DNA of 64,000 nucleotides. Source: Clostridium cibarium (lineage in GTDB: Bacteria; Bacillota; Clostridia; Clostridiales; Clostridiaceae). Shown one piece after another: positions 35,016 to 44,065 of this stretch (positions within the stretch are counted from its first letter, which is position 1; every line of letters starts with the position of its first letter). The DNA is taken from positions 121,743-185,742 of the forward strand of contig NZ_JACSRA010000004.1 in assembly GCF_014836335.1 (NCBI RefSeq), written 5' to 3'. The notes under the pieces were generated by a model. It had not been told where the DNA came from, did no database searches, and worked only from the letters and a program-made list of their open reading frames with translations. A program made the translations under genes and the position numbers.

Positions 35016-35591
35016 TTAAAAAAACAAGTTTGAATTATTTGTGATAATTTTACTTAGCTCAATTGAAAGTTCATTAAGTGAACTTTCAATTTCACCACGG
35101 CACCATACTTGAAATATATTAATTATACCACCAGTAAAGAAATGCGCTTGTATAAGAAATTCAGGCGTTTTCTTTATGTGCTTTTGGATGTCACTATCAT
35201 TTTCCATATAATTTACAAATATATTCTTGAGTTTTACAAGGAATTGTTCAGAACCATTTGAATTGATCAGAATTTTATAGAAATTTAAATCATCTTCTAG
35301 CCACTTTGAAATCTTTAAAAGAAGTGGCAGAGGATTTTGAAAAAAATTCTTATAGTGTGATTCGCCCAAGAATTCCAACAATTTTTCTATAATATCATTT
35401 TCAATTTGCTCAATAACTGCTCGTGTATCTTGATAGTGGGCATAAAAAGTTCCACGATTAATATCAGCACGGGTAACAATATCTGTAACTGTAATCTTTT
35501 CTAAATTTTTTTCTTGCATCAAATCAACAAATGCTTGACGAATTAATCGCCGTGATCTTATGGCACTTTTATATTCTGCTTTTCCACCCAT
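35016..35591 (-). CDS. TetR/AcrR-family regulator
   Basis: 191 residues. The N-terminal HTH is classical: SRRLIRQAFVDLMQEKNLEKITVTDIVTRADINRGTFYAHY. The C-terminal all-helical domain (about 70-190) binds an unknown ligand, probably the compound handled by the divergent glycosyltransferase. The frame runs 12 codons further upstream, but GAGGAG 7 bases before the ATG at 35591 sets the start. Likely binds the inverted repeats at 35624-35679. Confidence 0.9.
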   Translation of the reverse strand: MGGKAEYKSAIRSRRLIRQAFVDLMQEKNLEKITVTDIVTRADINRGTFYAHYQDTRAVIEQIENDIIEKLLEFLGESHYKNFFQNPLPLLLKISKWLEDDLNFYKILINSNGSEQFLVKLKNIFVNYMENDSDIQKHIKKTPEFLIQAHFFTGGIINIFQVWCRGEIESSLNELSIELSKIITNNSNLFF

Positions 35592-35623
35592 ATGTATGCT
35601 CCTCAAAAAAAAGTTTCTAAAAT

Positions 35624-35679
35624 CCAACAGATTAAATCAGATATGTCCAATTTTGAATATATCTGATTTAATCTGTTGG
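35624..35679. repeat. 21-bp perfect inverted repeat, likely TetR operators
   Basis: Arms 35624-35644 and 35659-35679 are exact reverse complements across a 14-base spacer. Each arm itself contains a near-palindrome (CAGATTAAATCAG, one mismatch), so the structure reads as two dyads in mirror orientation, as with tandem TetR dimers. It lies between the divergent start codons and is also able to form a strong hairpin in the TetR leader. Confidence 0.7.
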
Positions 35680-35823
35680 TTGTTTCATATATTTAAGCCC
35701 ATTATAATATAATTACAAACAAAGTTCAACATGTGTTTTATTTTGATAAAGTATATAATATTAAAAGAATGTTAAAATAGGAAATTATAAATATTTAAAA
35801 TATGTTAAGAAAGGAAGGATACA

Positions 35824-37146
35824 ATGTCTAAAATCATATTTTTTGCTCAACCAACTATGGGACATACAAATGCAATGTTAAGTATTGCGGTAAGATTAAA
35901 AGAACTTGGACATGATGTTTCGTTTGTGGTTCCTACTGTAGAGAGAGTTCCTAAAAAAGTAATTGATAGGTTCCCAGAGTTTGTTAAAACTGCCTTGTCA
36001 GTACCTGAAAAGGTGAAAGTAAACGAAATTAACTACATTAGTATAGATATGCCTAATAAATTATGTTTTAAATATATGCTATTGCCTTTGGCTAAAGGCT
36101 TTACAGAAACTCAATATGCTATGAATGTATTTTCAGATTGTTTATATAAATATTCTAAACTAATTGAAGATATTGTCTTAAAGGAAAAACCGGATGTGAT
36201 AGTGAATGATTTTTTCTTTTTGCCTCCATATATTGTTGCAGAAAAATACACTATTCCCTGTATAACTATATATCATAGTGGATTACCCTTTAGCGGAGAT
36301 GGCATACCACCATTTGGAAGTGGATTAGATATAAATGGACAATGGGGATGGAAAGGAAAACTATATCATAATCTTTCAAGAAATACTAATAAATTAGTAA
36401 CAAAAAGATATGTCAAAGCTTGTAAAAGAATGGGCATTTCAGATATTAGAGAAGTTGATTGGAGTAAACCATATTCAAAATGGCTAAATTTATTACTTAC
36501 AGTAAAAGAAGTTGAAGCACCAAGAGAATTAAATAATAGTACAATTTTTGTAGGGCCATGCGTTTCGTGTAAACGAGTAGATCTAATAGAAAAATTTCCT
36601 TTTGAAGTTTTGAGAGATGATGTTTCAAAAATATATGTATCTCTGGGAACGGTATTTAATAATAAACCTGAAGTTTTCAAAAAAATCTTGAATGGAATTG
36701 AAAAAGAGAATTTTCAAGTTATAGTTAGTGCTGGAGGATCTTATGACAAACTAATGAAATGTGGATTTGGTGATAATATATTGATATTTAAAAGAGTGCC
36801 TCAACTTGAAATTTTAAAAAAGGTTGATCTTGTTATTAGTCATGGTGGAAATAATACAATAAATGAAACTTTGGCAGCTGGAAAACCAATTGTTGTGATA
36901 CCTATAGGTGGTGAACAGGGAGACAATGCTAGTAAAATTGAGTATTTAAAGGTTGCTAAGAAAATAAATATTTCAAATTTTAGTAGTAATGAAGTATTAG
37001 AAAAAGTGAAAAGTATCCTTGATAATCCTATATATAAGGAAAATGCTGATAGGATTAGAGAAATCATAAGTAAAACGGATGGAGTTAATACTTCTGTTGA
37101 ATTAATAAATTGGGTAGCTGAAAACGGAAAGACTATACTTATTTAA
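35824..37146 (+). CDS. GT1 glycosyltransferase, macrolide glycosyltransferase (MGT) type
   Basis: 440 residues, GT-B fold. The N-terminal acceptor domain begins IFFAQPTMGHTNAMLSIAVRL. The C-terminal donor domain has YVSLGTVFNN, FKRVPQLEIL and the nucleotide-sugar motif SHGGNNTINETLAAGKPIVV with the following GGEQGDNA. Family members glucosylate macrolides, flavonoids or lipids with UDP-sugars. No signal peptide. AAAGGAAGG precedes the ATG. Followed by galU, which makes UDP-glucose, in the same transcript. Confidence 0.87.
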   Translation: MSKIIFFAQPTMGHTNAMLSIAVRLKELGHDVSFVVPTVERVPKKVIDRFPEFVKTALSVPEKVKVNEINYISIDMPNKLCFKYMLLPLAKGFTETQYAMNVFSDCLYKYSKLIEDIVLKEKPDVIVNDFFFLPPYIVAEKYTIPCITIYHSGLPFSGDGIPPFGSGLDINGQWGWKGKLYHNLSRNTNKLVTKRYVKACKRMGISDIREVDWSKPYSKWLNLLLTVKEVEAPRELNNSTIFVGPCVSCKRVDLIEKFPFEVLRDDVSKIYVSLGTVFNNKPEVFKKILNGIEKENFQVIVSAGGSYDKLMKCGFGDNILIFKRVPQLEILKKVDLVISHGGNNTINETLAAGKPIVVIPIGGEQGDNASKIEYLKVAKKINISNFSSNEVLEKVKSILDNPIYKENADRIREIISKTDGVNTSVELINWVAENGKTILI

Positions 37147-37189
37147 AAGGTTACTTAATTAATTAATATAAGAAAGGGTTGAAATAAAT

Positions 37190-38050
37190 ATGAAAGTGAA
37201 AAAAGCAGTAATTCCTGCAGCTGGACTAGGTACAAGATTTTTACCAGCTACAAAAGCACAGCCAAAGGAAATGTTACCTATAGTAGATAAACCAACAATT
37301 CAATATATAGTAGAGGAAGCTGTTGCTTCTGGTATAGAAGAAATATTGATAATTACAGGAAGGAATAAAAGAGCCATAGAAGATCATTTTGATAAATCAG
37401 TAGAATTGGAAGATGAACTTGAAAGTAAGGATAAAGAAGAATTACTTGAATTAGTACAAAATATAAGTAATTTAGTTAACATATATTATATACGCCAAAA
37501 AGAACCTAAGGGATTAGGTCATGCAGTAAGCCTTGCAAAAACCTTTGTTGGTGATGAAACTTTTGCAGTAATGCTTGGTGATGATATAGTGGATAGTGAG
37601 GTTCCTTGTCTTAAGCAGCTAATAAATTGTTATGATGAATATAAAACTACAATATTAGGAGTACAATCAGTTTTTGAATCCGAGGTGGAAAAGTACGGTA
37701 TAATAGACGGTGTTGAAGTTGAAAAGGATGTTTATAAGGTTAAAGATATGATAGAAAAGCCTAGGATTGAAGAAGCACCAACTAATATAGCTGTTTTAGG
37801 AAGATATATAATAACACCTAATATATTTGATGTACTTGAAAAAGTTGAGCCTGGAAGGGGTGGGGAAATACAATTAACTGACGCAGTAAAAGAAATTGCA
37901 AGAAAAGAAGCTGTATATGCCCACTCTTTTGAGGGGATAAGATATGATGTTGGAGACAAGTTTGGATTTTTACAAGCTAATATAGATTATGCATTAAAGA
38001 GAGCAGATTTAAGAGAAAAACTTATACCATACATTTCAAGTATTCAATAA
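37190..38050 (+). CDS. galU: UTP-glucose-1-phosphate uridylyltransferase
   Basis: 286 residues. Makes UDP-glucose from UTP and glucose 1-phosphate. The nucleotide-binding start PAAGLGTRFLPATKAQPKEM, LPIVDKPTIQYIVEEA, then VMLGDDIVD (metal Asp), EKPRIEEAP and GEIQLTDAV are diagnostic of GalU/GtaB. AGAAAGGG precedes the ATG 44 bases after the glycosyltransferase stop. The pairing suggests donor supply for the transferase, besides any role in envelope polysaccharides. Confidence 0.95.
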   Translation: MKVKKAVIPAAGLGTRFLPATKAQPKEMLPIVDKPTIQYIVEEAVASGIEEILIITGRNKRAIEDHFDKSVELEDELESKDKEELLELVQNISNLVNIYYIRQKEPKGLGHAVSLAKTFVGDETFAVMLGDDIVDSEVPCLKQLINCYDEYKTTILGVQSVFESEVEKYGIIDGVEVEKDVYKVKDMIEKPRIEEAPTNIAVLGRYIITPNIFDVLEKVEPGRGGEIQLTDAVKEIARKEAVYAHSFEGIRYDVGDKFGFLQANIDYALKRADLREKLIPYISSIQ

Positions 38051-38067
38051 ATTGCAAGGCATTCCTA

Positions 38068-38098
38068 GAGCGTAATCATTAATTGAGTACGCTCTTTT
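38068..38098 (+). terminator. Intrinsic terminator
   Basis: GAGCGTA (38068-38074) pairs with TACGCTC (38088-38094), followed by TTTT. Ends the glycosyltransferase-galU operon. Confidence 0.7.
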
Positions 38099-38100
38099 AA

Positions 38101-38196
38101 ATTGTATATCAGTATGGTACTTGCTTTTACATAGGGAAATCTAAAGGATATGTACCTAAAGATGCTATAACAAAGTCAAAAAGAAATATAAACTAA
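38101..38196 (+). pseudogene. Remnant of a bacterial SH3-domain protein
   Basis: A 31-codon open stretch with no start codon translates to a plausible SH3_3 C-terminal end: YGTCFYIGKSKGYVPKDAIT, then a basic tail and a stop. It is cut off upstream by an in-frame stop. Likely the last piece of a deleted wall-binding protein. The rest of 38197-38483 is A/T-rich; a 10-codon frame at 38303 with GGGGAG close by is the only other item seen. Confidence 0.4.
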
Positions 38197-38483
38197 AAAC
38201 GCAGATAATCTAGTACATAATACAATAAATACATATATTTGATTTTATTTTTTAATATAAAAATTTAAACAGAAAACTATTTGTTAATTTTTTGGGGAGA
38301 AAATGAGTGAAAATTATCAAAATATTAATTACTAACCTTAAATAATCTGAAAATGAAAAAAAATATGTCATTTTGTTGTATTTTTATAATTTTTAGTGCA
38401 ATATATAATATGTTGTTAATTATAATAGTGTATAAAGAAATTTTCTTGGGGTATGGAAGTTATAACGTTTTTAGGAGGGCATT

Positions 38484-39875
38484 ATGAATATTTTTAAGAA
38501 AAAATCCGTAGATCAAGTTTTGAAAGATGCCAATAAGACAGCTTTAAAGAAAAATCTTAAAGCTAAAGATATAGCTGCTTTTGGTATAGGTGCAGTGGTA
38601 GGAGTGGGAATTTTTGTTGCAACGGGAGAAGGTGCACACTTAGCAGGGCCTGCAGTAATTATTTCATTTATCATAGCTGGTATAGTTGCTTGCCTTTGTG
38701 CATTAAATTATTGTGAACTTTCAACTATGTTTCCAGTAGCAGGAAGTACATATTCTTATTCCTATATTGTGTTTGGAGAAATAATTGCAATGATAATTGG
38801 ATGGTGTCTCACTGCAGAATATTTAGTTGCTTGTAGTGCTGTAGCATCTGGATGGTCAGGGACATTTGTTGGTATATTAAAATCAATGGGAATAACATTA
38901 CCTGCAACTTTTATTGCATCACCAAGTAAAGGTGGAATAGTTGATTTGCCTGCTGTTTTAATTATTGCAGTAATAACTTATATTTTATTTTATGGCATGA
39001 AGGAAAGTGCAAGGGTAAATAACCTAATAGTAGGTATAAAAATAGCTATTATTATTATATTTGTAGCCCTTGGGGTAGGACATATAGATACAGCTAATTA
39101 TCAACCTTTTGCTCCATTTGGATTTGGTGGAATCTTTGCAGCAACAGCTACTATTTTCTTTTCTTTTATAGGTTTTGATGCGATATCAACAGCAGCAGAA
39201 GAAGCTGAAAATCCTAAAAGAGATATTCCTTTAGGGCTTATTATTTGTCTAATAGCTGTTACGATACTTTATGTTGCTGTTGCTTTTGTACTTACAGGAA
39301 TGGTACCATTCAAAGAAATAATTTCTGAAAATGCTGTACCAGGGGCTTTAGCAAGTGTAGGTATTAATTGGGGTGCAGCATTAGTTGGAACAGGAGCTAT
39401 ACTTGGAATGATCTCTACTATGATGGTAGTACTTTATGGTCAAGTTAGAGTGTTTATGGTTATGTCAAGAGATGGACTTTTGCCAAAAATATTTTCAAAG
39501 GTACATCCTACACATAAAACGCCATATGTTTCAACAATTATAACTGGTAGTATAGCAGCAGTAATAGCTGGATTTTTGCCATTAGATTTCATTGTGCAAT
39601 TTTTAAGCATAGGAACATTAATAAGCTTTATAGTTGTATCATTAGCTGTTATAGTACTTAGAATTACTATGCCAAATTTCAAAAGAATGTTTAAAGCTCC
39701 TGGAGTTCCATTTACTCCAGCAATAGCAATAATATGTTGTTTAGTATTATTGAGTAGATTACATATAAAAACTTGGATAGGATTTCTAGTTTGGCTTTTC
39801 ATAGGACTTTTAATGTATTATTTTTATGGAAGAAAGCATAGCTTGCTACAACATGAAGAAAACAGAGAAGAGTAA
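38484..39875 (+). CDS. APC-superfamily amino-acid permease
   Basis: 463 residues, about 12 membrane helices. The conserved first helix is AFGIGAVVGVGIFVATGEGAHLAGPAVIISF, with later FFSFIGFDAISTAAEEAENPKRDIPLGLI, both typical of the cationic amino-acid transporter (CAT/YhdG) branch. Likely proton-coupled uptake or exchange of an amino acid. A strong TTAGGAGGG site precedes the ATG. Single gene with its own terminator. Confidence 0.88.
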   Translation: MNIFKKKSVDQVLKDANKTALKKNLKAKDIAAFGIGAVVGVGIFVATGEGAHLAGPAVIISFIIAGIVACLCALNYCELSTMFPVAGSTYSYSYIVFGEIIAMIIGWCLTAEYLVACSAVASGWSGTFVGILKSMGITLPATFIASPSKGGIVDLPAVLIIAVITYILFYGMKESARVNNLIVGIKIAIIIIFVALGVGHIDTANYQPFAPFGFGGIFAATATIFFSFIGFDAISTAAEEAENPKRDIPLGLIICLIAVTILYVAVAFVLTGMVPFKEIISENAVPGALASVGINWGAALVGTGAILGMISTMMVVLYGQVRVFMVMSRDGLLPKIFSKVHPTHKTPYVSTIITGSIAAVIAGFLPLDFIVQFLSIGTLISFIVVSLAVIVLRITMPNFKRMFKAPGVPFTPAIAIICCLVLLSRLHIKTWIGFLVWLFIGLLMYYFYGRKHSLLQHEENREE

Positions 39876-39914
39876 TGGAAATTTTAGTAATAAGTAAAAG
39901 CAAATCTTAAAATG

Positions 39915-39957
39915 AAAAGTATATCTTGTTATGATGAGTAACAAAATATACTTTTTT
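39915..39957 (+). terminator. Intrinsic terminator
   Basis: AAGTATAT-TTGTTA pairs with TAACAA-ATATACTT (one mismatch in the middle), followed by TTTTTTATT. It ends the permease gene; the A/T-rich flanks may serve the convergent reductase too. Confidence 0.75.
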
Positions 39958-39998
39958 ATTATATAAATGGTCTTTTATATAGATTAAATTATTTAGGT

Positions 39999-40901
39999 CT
40001 ATGGAATATCATGACCTAATGAAGCAACATAAATTTCAAACCATTGTTCTTTTGTTAATTTGATTTTTGTAGCATTAACGGCAGAATGTATACGATTTAA
40101 ATTGCTGGAGCCAACAATTGGAATCATCTTGGCAGGATGATTTAGAAGCCAGGCATATGCAATTTCATCAATTGAACTCGCAGAAGTCTCCCATTTTACC
40201 TTTTCTAATACTTTTCTAATATTTAATGTTTTAGTATCTTCATTAGTAAATAATGTGCCGCCAGCAAGTGGAGACCATATCATTGGAGAAATTCTTTTTT
40301 CTAGCATTAAGTCAATAGTGCCGTTTTTAAATTGTTCTAAGTTTAAGACTGAAGCTTCAATTTGGTTGGTGACCAAAGGAAAATCTAAATAGGAACTTAG
40401 TAAGTTGAATTGTGATGGGAGAAAGTTAGAAACACCAAAATTTAAGACTTTCCCATCTTTTTTTAACTTGGTAAATGCCTCAGAAACTTCTGAAGGATCC
40501 ATTAACGGATCAGGCCTATGTATTAATAATAAATCAATATAGTCTGTATTAAAGTTTTTAAGAGAATTGTTAACAGAATTAATTATATGACTGCTGCTAG
40601 TGTTATAAATATGTGCCTTGTAATTTGGTCTTTTTTCACATGGAAAGACTATGCCACATTTGGTTACTAATTGAATTTCTTTTCTAAGTGATGGTTTTAG
40701 TGAAAGGGCTTCTCCAAACTTTTCTTCACAGGTAAAAGCGCCATATATATCAGCATGATCCATAGTAGTAATACCTAGAGAAACTACCTCTTCTATTAAT
40801 TTTAAAAGTTCTTCTTTTGATAAATTCCATTGATCCAATCTCCAGTATCCATGTACGATTTTGGACATAGATAGAGATTCGTTTAATTTAACGTTCATCA
40901 T
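39999..40901 (-). CDS. Aldo/keto reductase (YdhF-like)
   Basis: About 300 residues, (beta/alpha)8 NADPH-dependent oxidoreductase. The catalytic tetrad is visible: Asp and Tyr in TTMDHADIYGAF, Lys in LVTKCGIVFP, His in DLLLIHRPDPL. Later GVSNFLPSQF and PIVGSSNLNRI fit cofactor binding. Start between TTG 40907, ATG 40901 and ATG 40898; ATG 40901 is best spaced from TAGGAG. Physiological substrate unknown. Stands alone on the minus strand. Confidence 0.88.
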   Translation of the reverse strand: MMNVKLNESLSMSKIVHGYWRLDQWNLSKEELLKLIEEVVSLGITTMDHADIYGAFTCEEKFGEALSLKPSLRKEIQLVTKCGIVFPCEKRPNYKAHIYNTSSSHIINSVNNSLKNFNTDYIDLLLIHRPDPLMDPSEVSEAFTKLKKDGKVLNFGVSNFLPSQFNLLSSYLDFPLVTNQIEASVLNLEQFKNGTIDLMLEKRISPMIWSPLAGGTLFTNEDTKTLNIRKVLEKVKWETSASSIDEIAYAWLLNHPAKMIPIVGSSNLNRIHSAVNATKIKLTKEQWFEIYVASLGHDIP

Positions 40902-41055
40902 AAACAATCATCTCCTACTAAAAGTCATAAATATAATTATAGTTTAAGCTATTATATCATTTACAAAACTTATTTGTAATGATTTATCTACTTGGTATTG
41001 AAATTATTTTGGTAATATTTTAAATAGCAAAGTTAAGTATATTCTTGTATGGTAG

Positions 41056-41069
41056 TATTCTTAAGAATA
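41056..41069. repeat. 14-bp perfect palindrome
   Basis: TATTCTTAAGAATA, with a similar half-site (TATATTCTTG) about 20 bases upstream. It lies in the 318-base gap between the divergent reductase and acetyltransferase genes; possible operator. Nothing else was seen in that gap. Confidence 0.4.
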
Positions 41070-41219
41070 TGCTGATTTAATGCTGGTTTGCATAGAATTT
41101 ATTTAAAAATGGTTGTAAATTAAAACCTATTATTATATGCTAAAAAGTAGGGAAGTTTTTGATAAATTATAGAATATTGGCAGAAGTAATTATATTTACA
41201 AATGATTGGGGGAGTTAAT

Positions 41220-41720
41220 ATGAAGATTGAGATAATTAAAATGGAAAAATATCATTGGGAAAATGTAAAAGATATATATTTTCAAGGGATTAGCACTAAT
41301 ATAGCCACTTTTCAAAGAAGCGTTCCAACATTTCAGGAATGGGATAGTAGTCATATAAAGGAATGTAGGTTAGTTGCTAGCTTTGGAGAAAAAGTTTTAG
41401 GATGGACTGCTTTAAGTAAAGTTTCTAGCAGATGTGTTTATAATGGTGTGGCAGAAGTAAGTATTTATATAGGAGAAGAGTTCAGAGGAAAAGGGGTTGG
41501 GAAGGCTTTATTGAATGCTCTTATAAAAGAATCAGAAGAAAATGGATTTTGGACACTGCAATCAGGAATAATTAGAGAAAATGTAAATAGTATAGAATTA
41601 CATAAAATGTGTGGGTTTAGAGAACTAGGAATAAGGGAAAAGGTTGCAAGAATGAGTAACGGTGTATGGCATGATGTAGTTTTAATGGAGCGTAGAAGTG
41701 CTGTTACAGGAATAAATTAG
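41220..41720 (+). CDS. GNAT acetyltransferase, phosphinothricin type
   Basis: 166 residues. Acetyl-CoA binding motif A is clear: AEVSIYIGEEFRGKGVGKALLNALI. The N-terminal part (IYFQGISTNIATFQ) and the end (HKMCGFRELGIREKVARMSNGVWHDVVLMERR) follow the PAT/MnaT subgroup, which acetylates phosphinothricin, methionine sulfoximine or similar amino-acid analogues. Start fixed at the ATG behind GGGGGAG. The cupin gene follows within 25 bases. Confidence 0.88.
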   Translation: MKIEIIKMEKYHWENVKDIYFQGISTNIATFQRSVPTFQEWDSSHIKECRLVASFGEKVLGWTALSKVSSRCVYNGVAEVSIYIGEEFRGKGVGKALLNALIKESEENGFWTLQSGIIRENVNSIELHKMCGFRELGIREKVARMSNGVWHDVVLMERRSAVTGIN

Positions 41721-41741
41721 ATTTTGAGAGGAATGATTAAA

Positions 41742-42125
41742 ATGGACCAGTTAAATATATATAATAAAATGGATTCAATTTTTGCTAAGAAAGCTAATGG
41801 TACAGAAGTAAATTATTTTATATTTGATGAATATGAAATTCATTTAAATAACATGCCTCCAAATTCAATACAAGAATGGCATAAACATTTAACAATTGAA
41901 GAATCACTTTTAGTTACAAAAGGTGAAGTAAGTGTTAAATGGAGAGATGATAAGAGGGAGTATAGTAAAAAGGTAACTAAAGATATGATAGTTAGAGTGA
42001 AAGATTCTATTCATACTATTGAAAATATAACAAATGAATGGGCGAAATTTGTTGTTTTTAGAATGGTTCCATCTGGTGAGAGTAAACGAGATATTATTAA
42101 AAATGATAAAATAAATATTTTATAG
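41742..42125 (+). CDS. Cupin-domain protein
   Basis: 127 residues, a single small beta-barrel. Cupin motif 1 is EWHKHLTIEESLLVTKGEVSV (His, His, Glu) and motif 2 is near VRVKDSIHTIENIT. Usually a metal-dependent sugar- or small-molecule-binding or isomerase domain; function unknown. GAGAGGA 9 bases before the second ATG sets the start at 41742. Lies between the acetyltransferase and the two-component system on one strand. Confidence 0.8.
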   Translation: MDQLNIYNKMDSIFAKKANGTEVNYFIFDEYEIHLNNMPPNSIQEWHKHLTIEESLLVTKGEVSVKWRDDKREYSKKVTKDMIVRVKDSIHTIENITNEWAKFVVFRMVPSGESKRDIIKNDKINIL

Positions 42126-42184
42126 TCAATATGCTTTTAAGGAACATAGTTATAAAAATATAATGCTAGACAGGATTGTTGCTA

Positions 42185-43336
42185 ATGTATAAAAGTAAGG
42201 AATTATTAGCTGTAAGATATATAAGTTTTTTTATATTGTTTGTACAGATATTTATAGAAAATAATAATGATAAATTTTTAAGTACCATTTTTATATTGAG
42301 TATTATAATAAATAATCAATTAAGGATTAATTTTATTGAAGATAGTAAAAAGTTATGTTTATCCGTTTTTATTGAAGTGATTATAGTATCATTTAGTGAG
42401 TGTTATTTTGGAGGATGTATTGTATTTTACCTGCTTGGAGCATTAATAGATGTATTTGTAATTAAAAATAAAGCTAGTAAGAATTTGTTGATAATTATGA
42501 TTAATTTAATTTCAGTAATAATATCTATAACAAATTGGAGTGAGGAATGGTTTGTTACAATGTTTTTATTACCGATAATTACATTTTTGTTAGCTTATGT
42601 TGAAAAACTTTATAATAGTAAACTAGATGCTCAAAGTCTTTATGATAAATTAAGAATATCTGAAATAAAGCTTAAAGAAGTAAATAAAAATCTTGAAAAC
42701 TATGCTGATTCTATTGAAGAATTAACAAGATTAAAAGAACGGAATAGAATCTCAAGGGAAATTCATGACAGTGTTGGACATGCATTATCTACATCAATGA
42801 TTCAACTAGCTGCTATGGAAAGTATTTCACAAAAAGAAAATCCAAAGATTGGAGAAATGGCAAGAGAATTAAGGAAGTTTATAAATGATAGCCTAATAGA
42901 TGTAAGAAGTGCTGTTAGGGAATTAAAGTCTGATGAATACGATAGTTATCAAGGGGTTTTTAGACTGGAGGAGATTTGCAAAAATTTCGAAAAACTTTCG
43001 GGAGTGAAGATTAAAACACAAATAGCAAAAAGTAATTGGCGTTTGACGCAAAAACAATTTCATCATTTAGAAAAGATAACAAAAGAATCTTTATCTAATT
43101 CATTAAAGCATGGTAAAGCTACTTTAATAAATGTAGTAATAAATTTTACTCTAGATGAGTTTGTAATTTCATTCAAGGACAATGGAGTAGGAACTAAAAA
43201 AATACTAGAAAGTGGAATTGGCTTAACGGGAATAAGGGAAAGAGTTCAGGAGATGGATGGGATATTGGAAATGAAGTCACAGGAAGGTAAAGGGTTTTTT
43301 ATTAAAATAATAATACCAAAAGAGATGGAGGGTTAA
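42185..43336 (+). CDS. Sensor histidine kinase, NarL/DesK class (HisKA_3)
   Basis: About 383 residues. The N-terminal half has 5-6 hydrophobic helices (10-140) with no large external domain, so it probably senses the membrane or works with the transporter. A coiled coil follows, then the phosphoacceptor region RNRISREIHDSVGHALS and an HATPase end with DNGVGTKK and GIGLTGIRERV. Start at ATG 42185 or TTG 42176; the ribosome site is weak. Partner regulator follows 4 bases later. Confidence 0.88.
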   Translation: MYKSKELLAVRYISFFILFVQIFIENNNDKFLSTIFILSIIINNQLRINFIEDSKKLCLSVFIEVIIVSFSECYFGGCIVFYLLGALIDVFVIKNKASKNLLIIMINLISVIISITNWSEEWFVTMFLLPIITFLLAYVEKLYNSKLDAQSLYDKLRISEIKLKEVNKNLENYADSIEELTRLKERNRISREIHDSVGHALSTSMIQLAAMESISQKENPKIGEMARELRKFINDSLIDVRSAVRELKSDEYDSYQGVFRLEEICKNFEKLSGVKIKTQIAKSNWRLTQKQFHHLEKITKESLSNSLKHGKATLINVVINFTLDEFVISFKDNGVGTKKILESGIGLTGIRERVQEMDGILEMKSQEGKGFFIKIIIPKEMEG

Positions 43337-43340
43337 GACA

Positions 43341-43982
43341 TTGGACAGAATAAAACTTTTAATAGTAGATGATGAAAAACTCATAAGAGAAGGCATAAAA
43401 ATAATGATGTCAACCTTTGAAGATATTGAAGTTATAGGTACAGCTGAGAATGGATATGAAGCTTTAGAAGTGTGCAAGAGAGAAAATGTGGATATAGTGT
43501 TAATGGATATTAGAATGAAAACTTGTGATGGTGTTATGGGAACAAGACTTATTAAAGAACAATTTGAAAAGATTAAAGTTTTAATACTTACTACCTTTAA
43601 GGATAAGATGTATATTGAGGAAGCCTTGAATTATGGTGCTTTTGGGTATCTTTTAAAAGACAGTTCTTATGAGGTGATTTATGAAGGAGTCAAAAGTGCA
43701 CATAAAGGTAATATGGCATTAAATCCACAGGTTGCTAAGGAAATATTCAATTTAAGCAATGGAACGAAAAAGATTAATATAGAAAAGCTTAATCTTTCTG
43801 AAAAAGAGGTTAAAATAATTGAAGGAATAGCAAGTGGACTTACCAATAAAGAAATATCAGATAAATTATTTTTATCTGAAGGTACAATAAAAAATAATAT
43901 AACAAATATACTAGCTAAACTTAAGCTAAGGGATAGAACACAAATTGCAATTTTTGCTTTTAAAAATAGAATAGTGACTTAA
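43341..43982 (+). CDS. NarL/LuxR-family response regulator
   Basis: 213 residues. The receiver domain has IVDDEKLIREG, the phosphorylated Asp56 (VLMDIRM), and the switch Thr and Lys in LTTFKD and LLKDSS. The C-terminal LuxR HTH (LSEKEVKIIEGIASGLTNKEISDKLFLSEGTIKNNI) binds DNA. TTG start. By homology with LiaR/DesR-like systems it should activate the ABC genes downstream, perhaps at the repeated sites at 43972-44000. Confidence 0.92.
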   Translation: MDRIKLLIVDDEKLIREGIKIMMSTFEDIEVIGTAENGYEALEVCKRENVDIVLMDIRMKTCDGVMGTRLIKEQFEKIKVLILTTFKDKMYIEEALNYGAFGYLLKDSSYEVIYEGVKSAHKGNMALNPQVAKEIFNLSNGTKKINIEKLNLSEKEVKIIEGIASGLTNKEISDKLFLSEGTIKNNITNILAKLKLRDRTQIAIFAFKNRIVT

Positions 43983-44000
43983 GTCATTTAAGTAGTGACT
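43972..44000. promoter_or_regulatory. Paired sites, possible response-regulator operator
   Basis: TAGTGACT occurs at 43972-43979 and 43993-44000, exactly 21 bases apart (two helical turns), and the first copy is part of the perfect palindrome TGACTTAAGTCA (43975-43986). The site overlaps the end of the regulator gene and precedes the ABC genes. Confidence 0.45.
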
Positions 44001-44017
44001 ATAAGGTATGGTTAACA

Positions 44018-44065
44018 CTCCTAGGTTATCGTATTATAAATTTAAGATAATCTAGGAGGTTTTTT
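44018..44065 (+). terminator. Hairpin that masks the ABC ribosome site / attenuator
   Basis: CTCCTAGGTTATC (44018-44030) pairs over 13 positions (one G-U) with GATAATCTAGGAG (44046-44058). The 3' arm contains the AGGAGG ribosome site of the gene at 44066, and the stem is followed by TTTTTT. It can act as a terminator, and if transcribed through it would block translation of the ATPase gene. Confidence 0.65.

Noticed and set aside
38303..38335. Ten-codon leader peptide before the amino-acid permease
   Set aside because: Ribosome-site spacing is too short, there is no run of a regulatory codon, and no following terminator pair was found.
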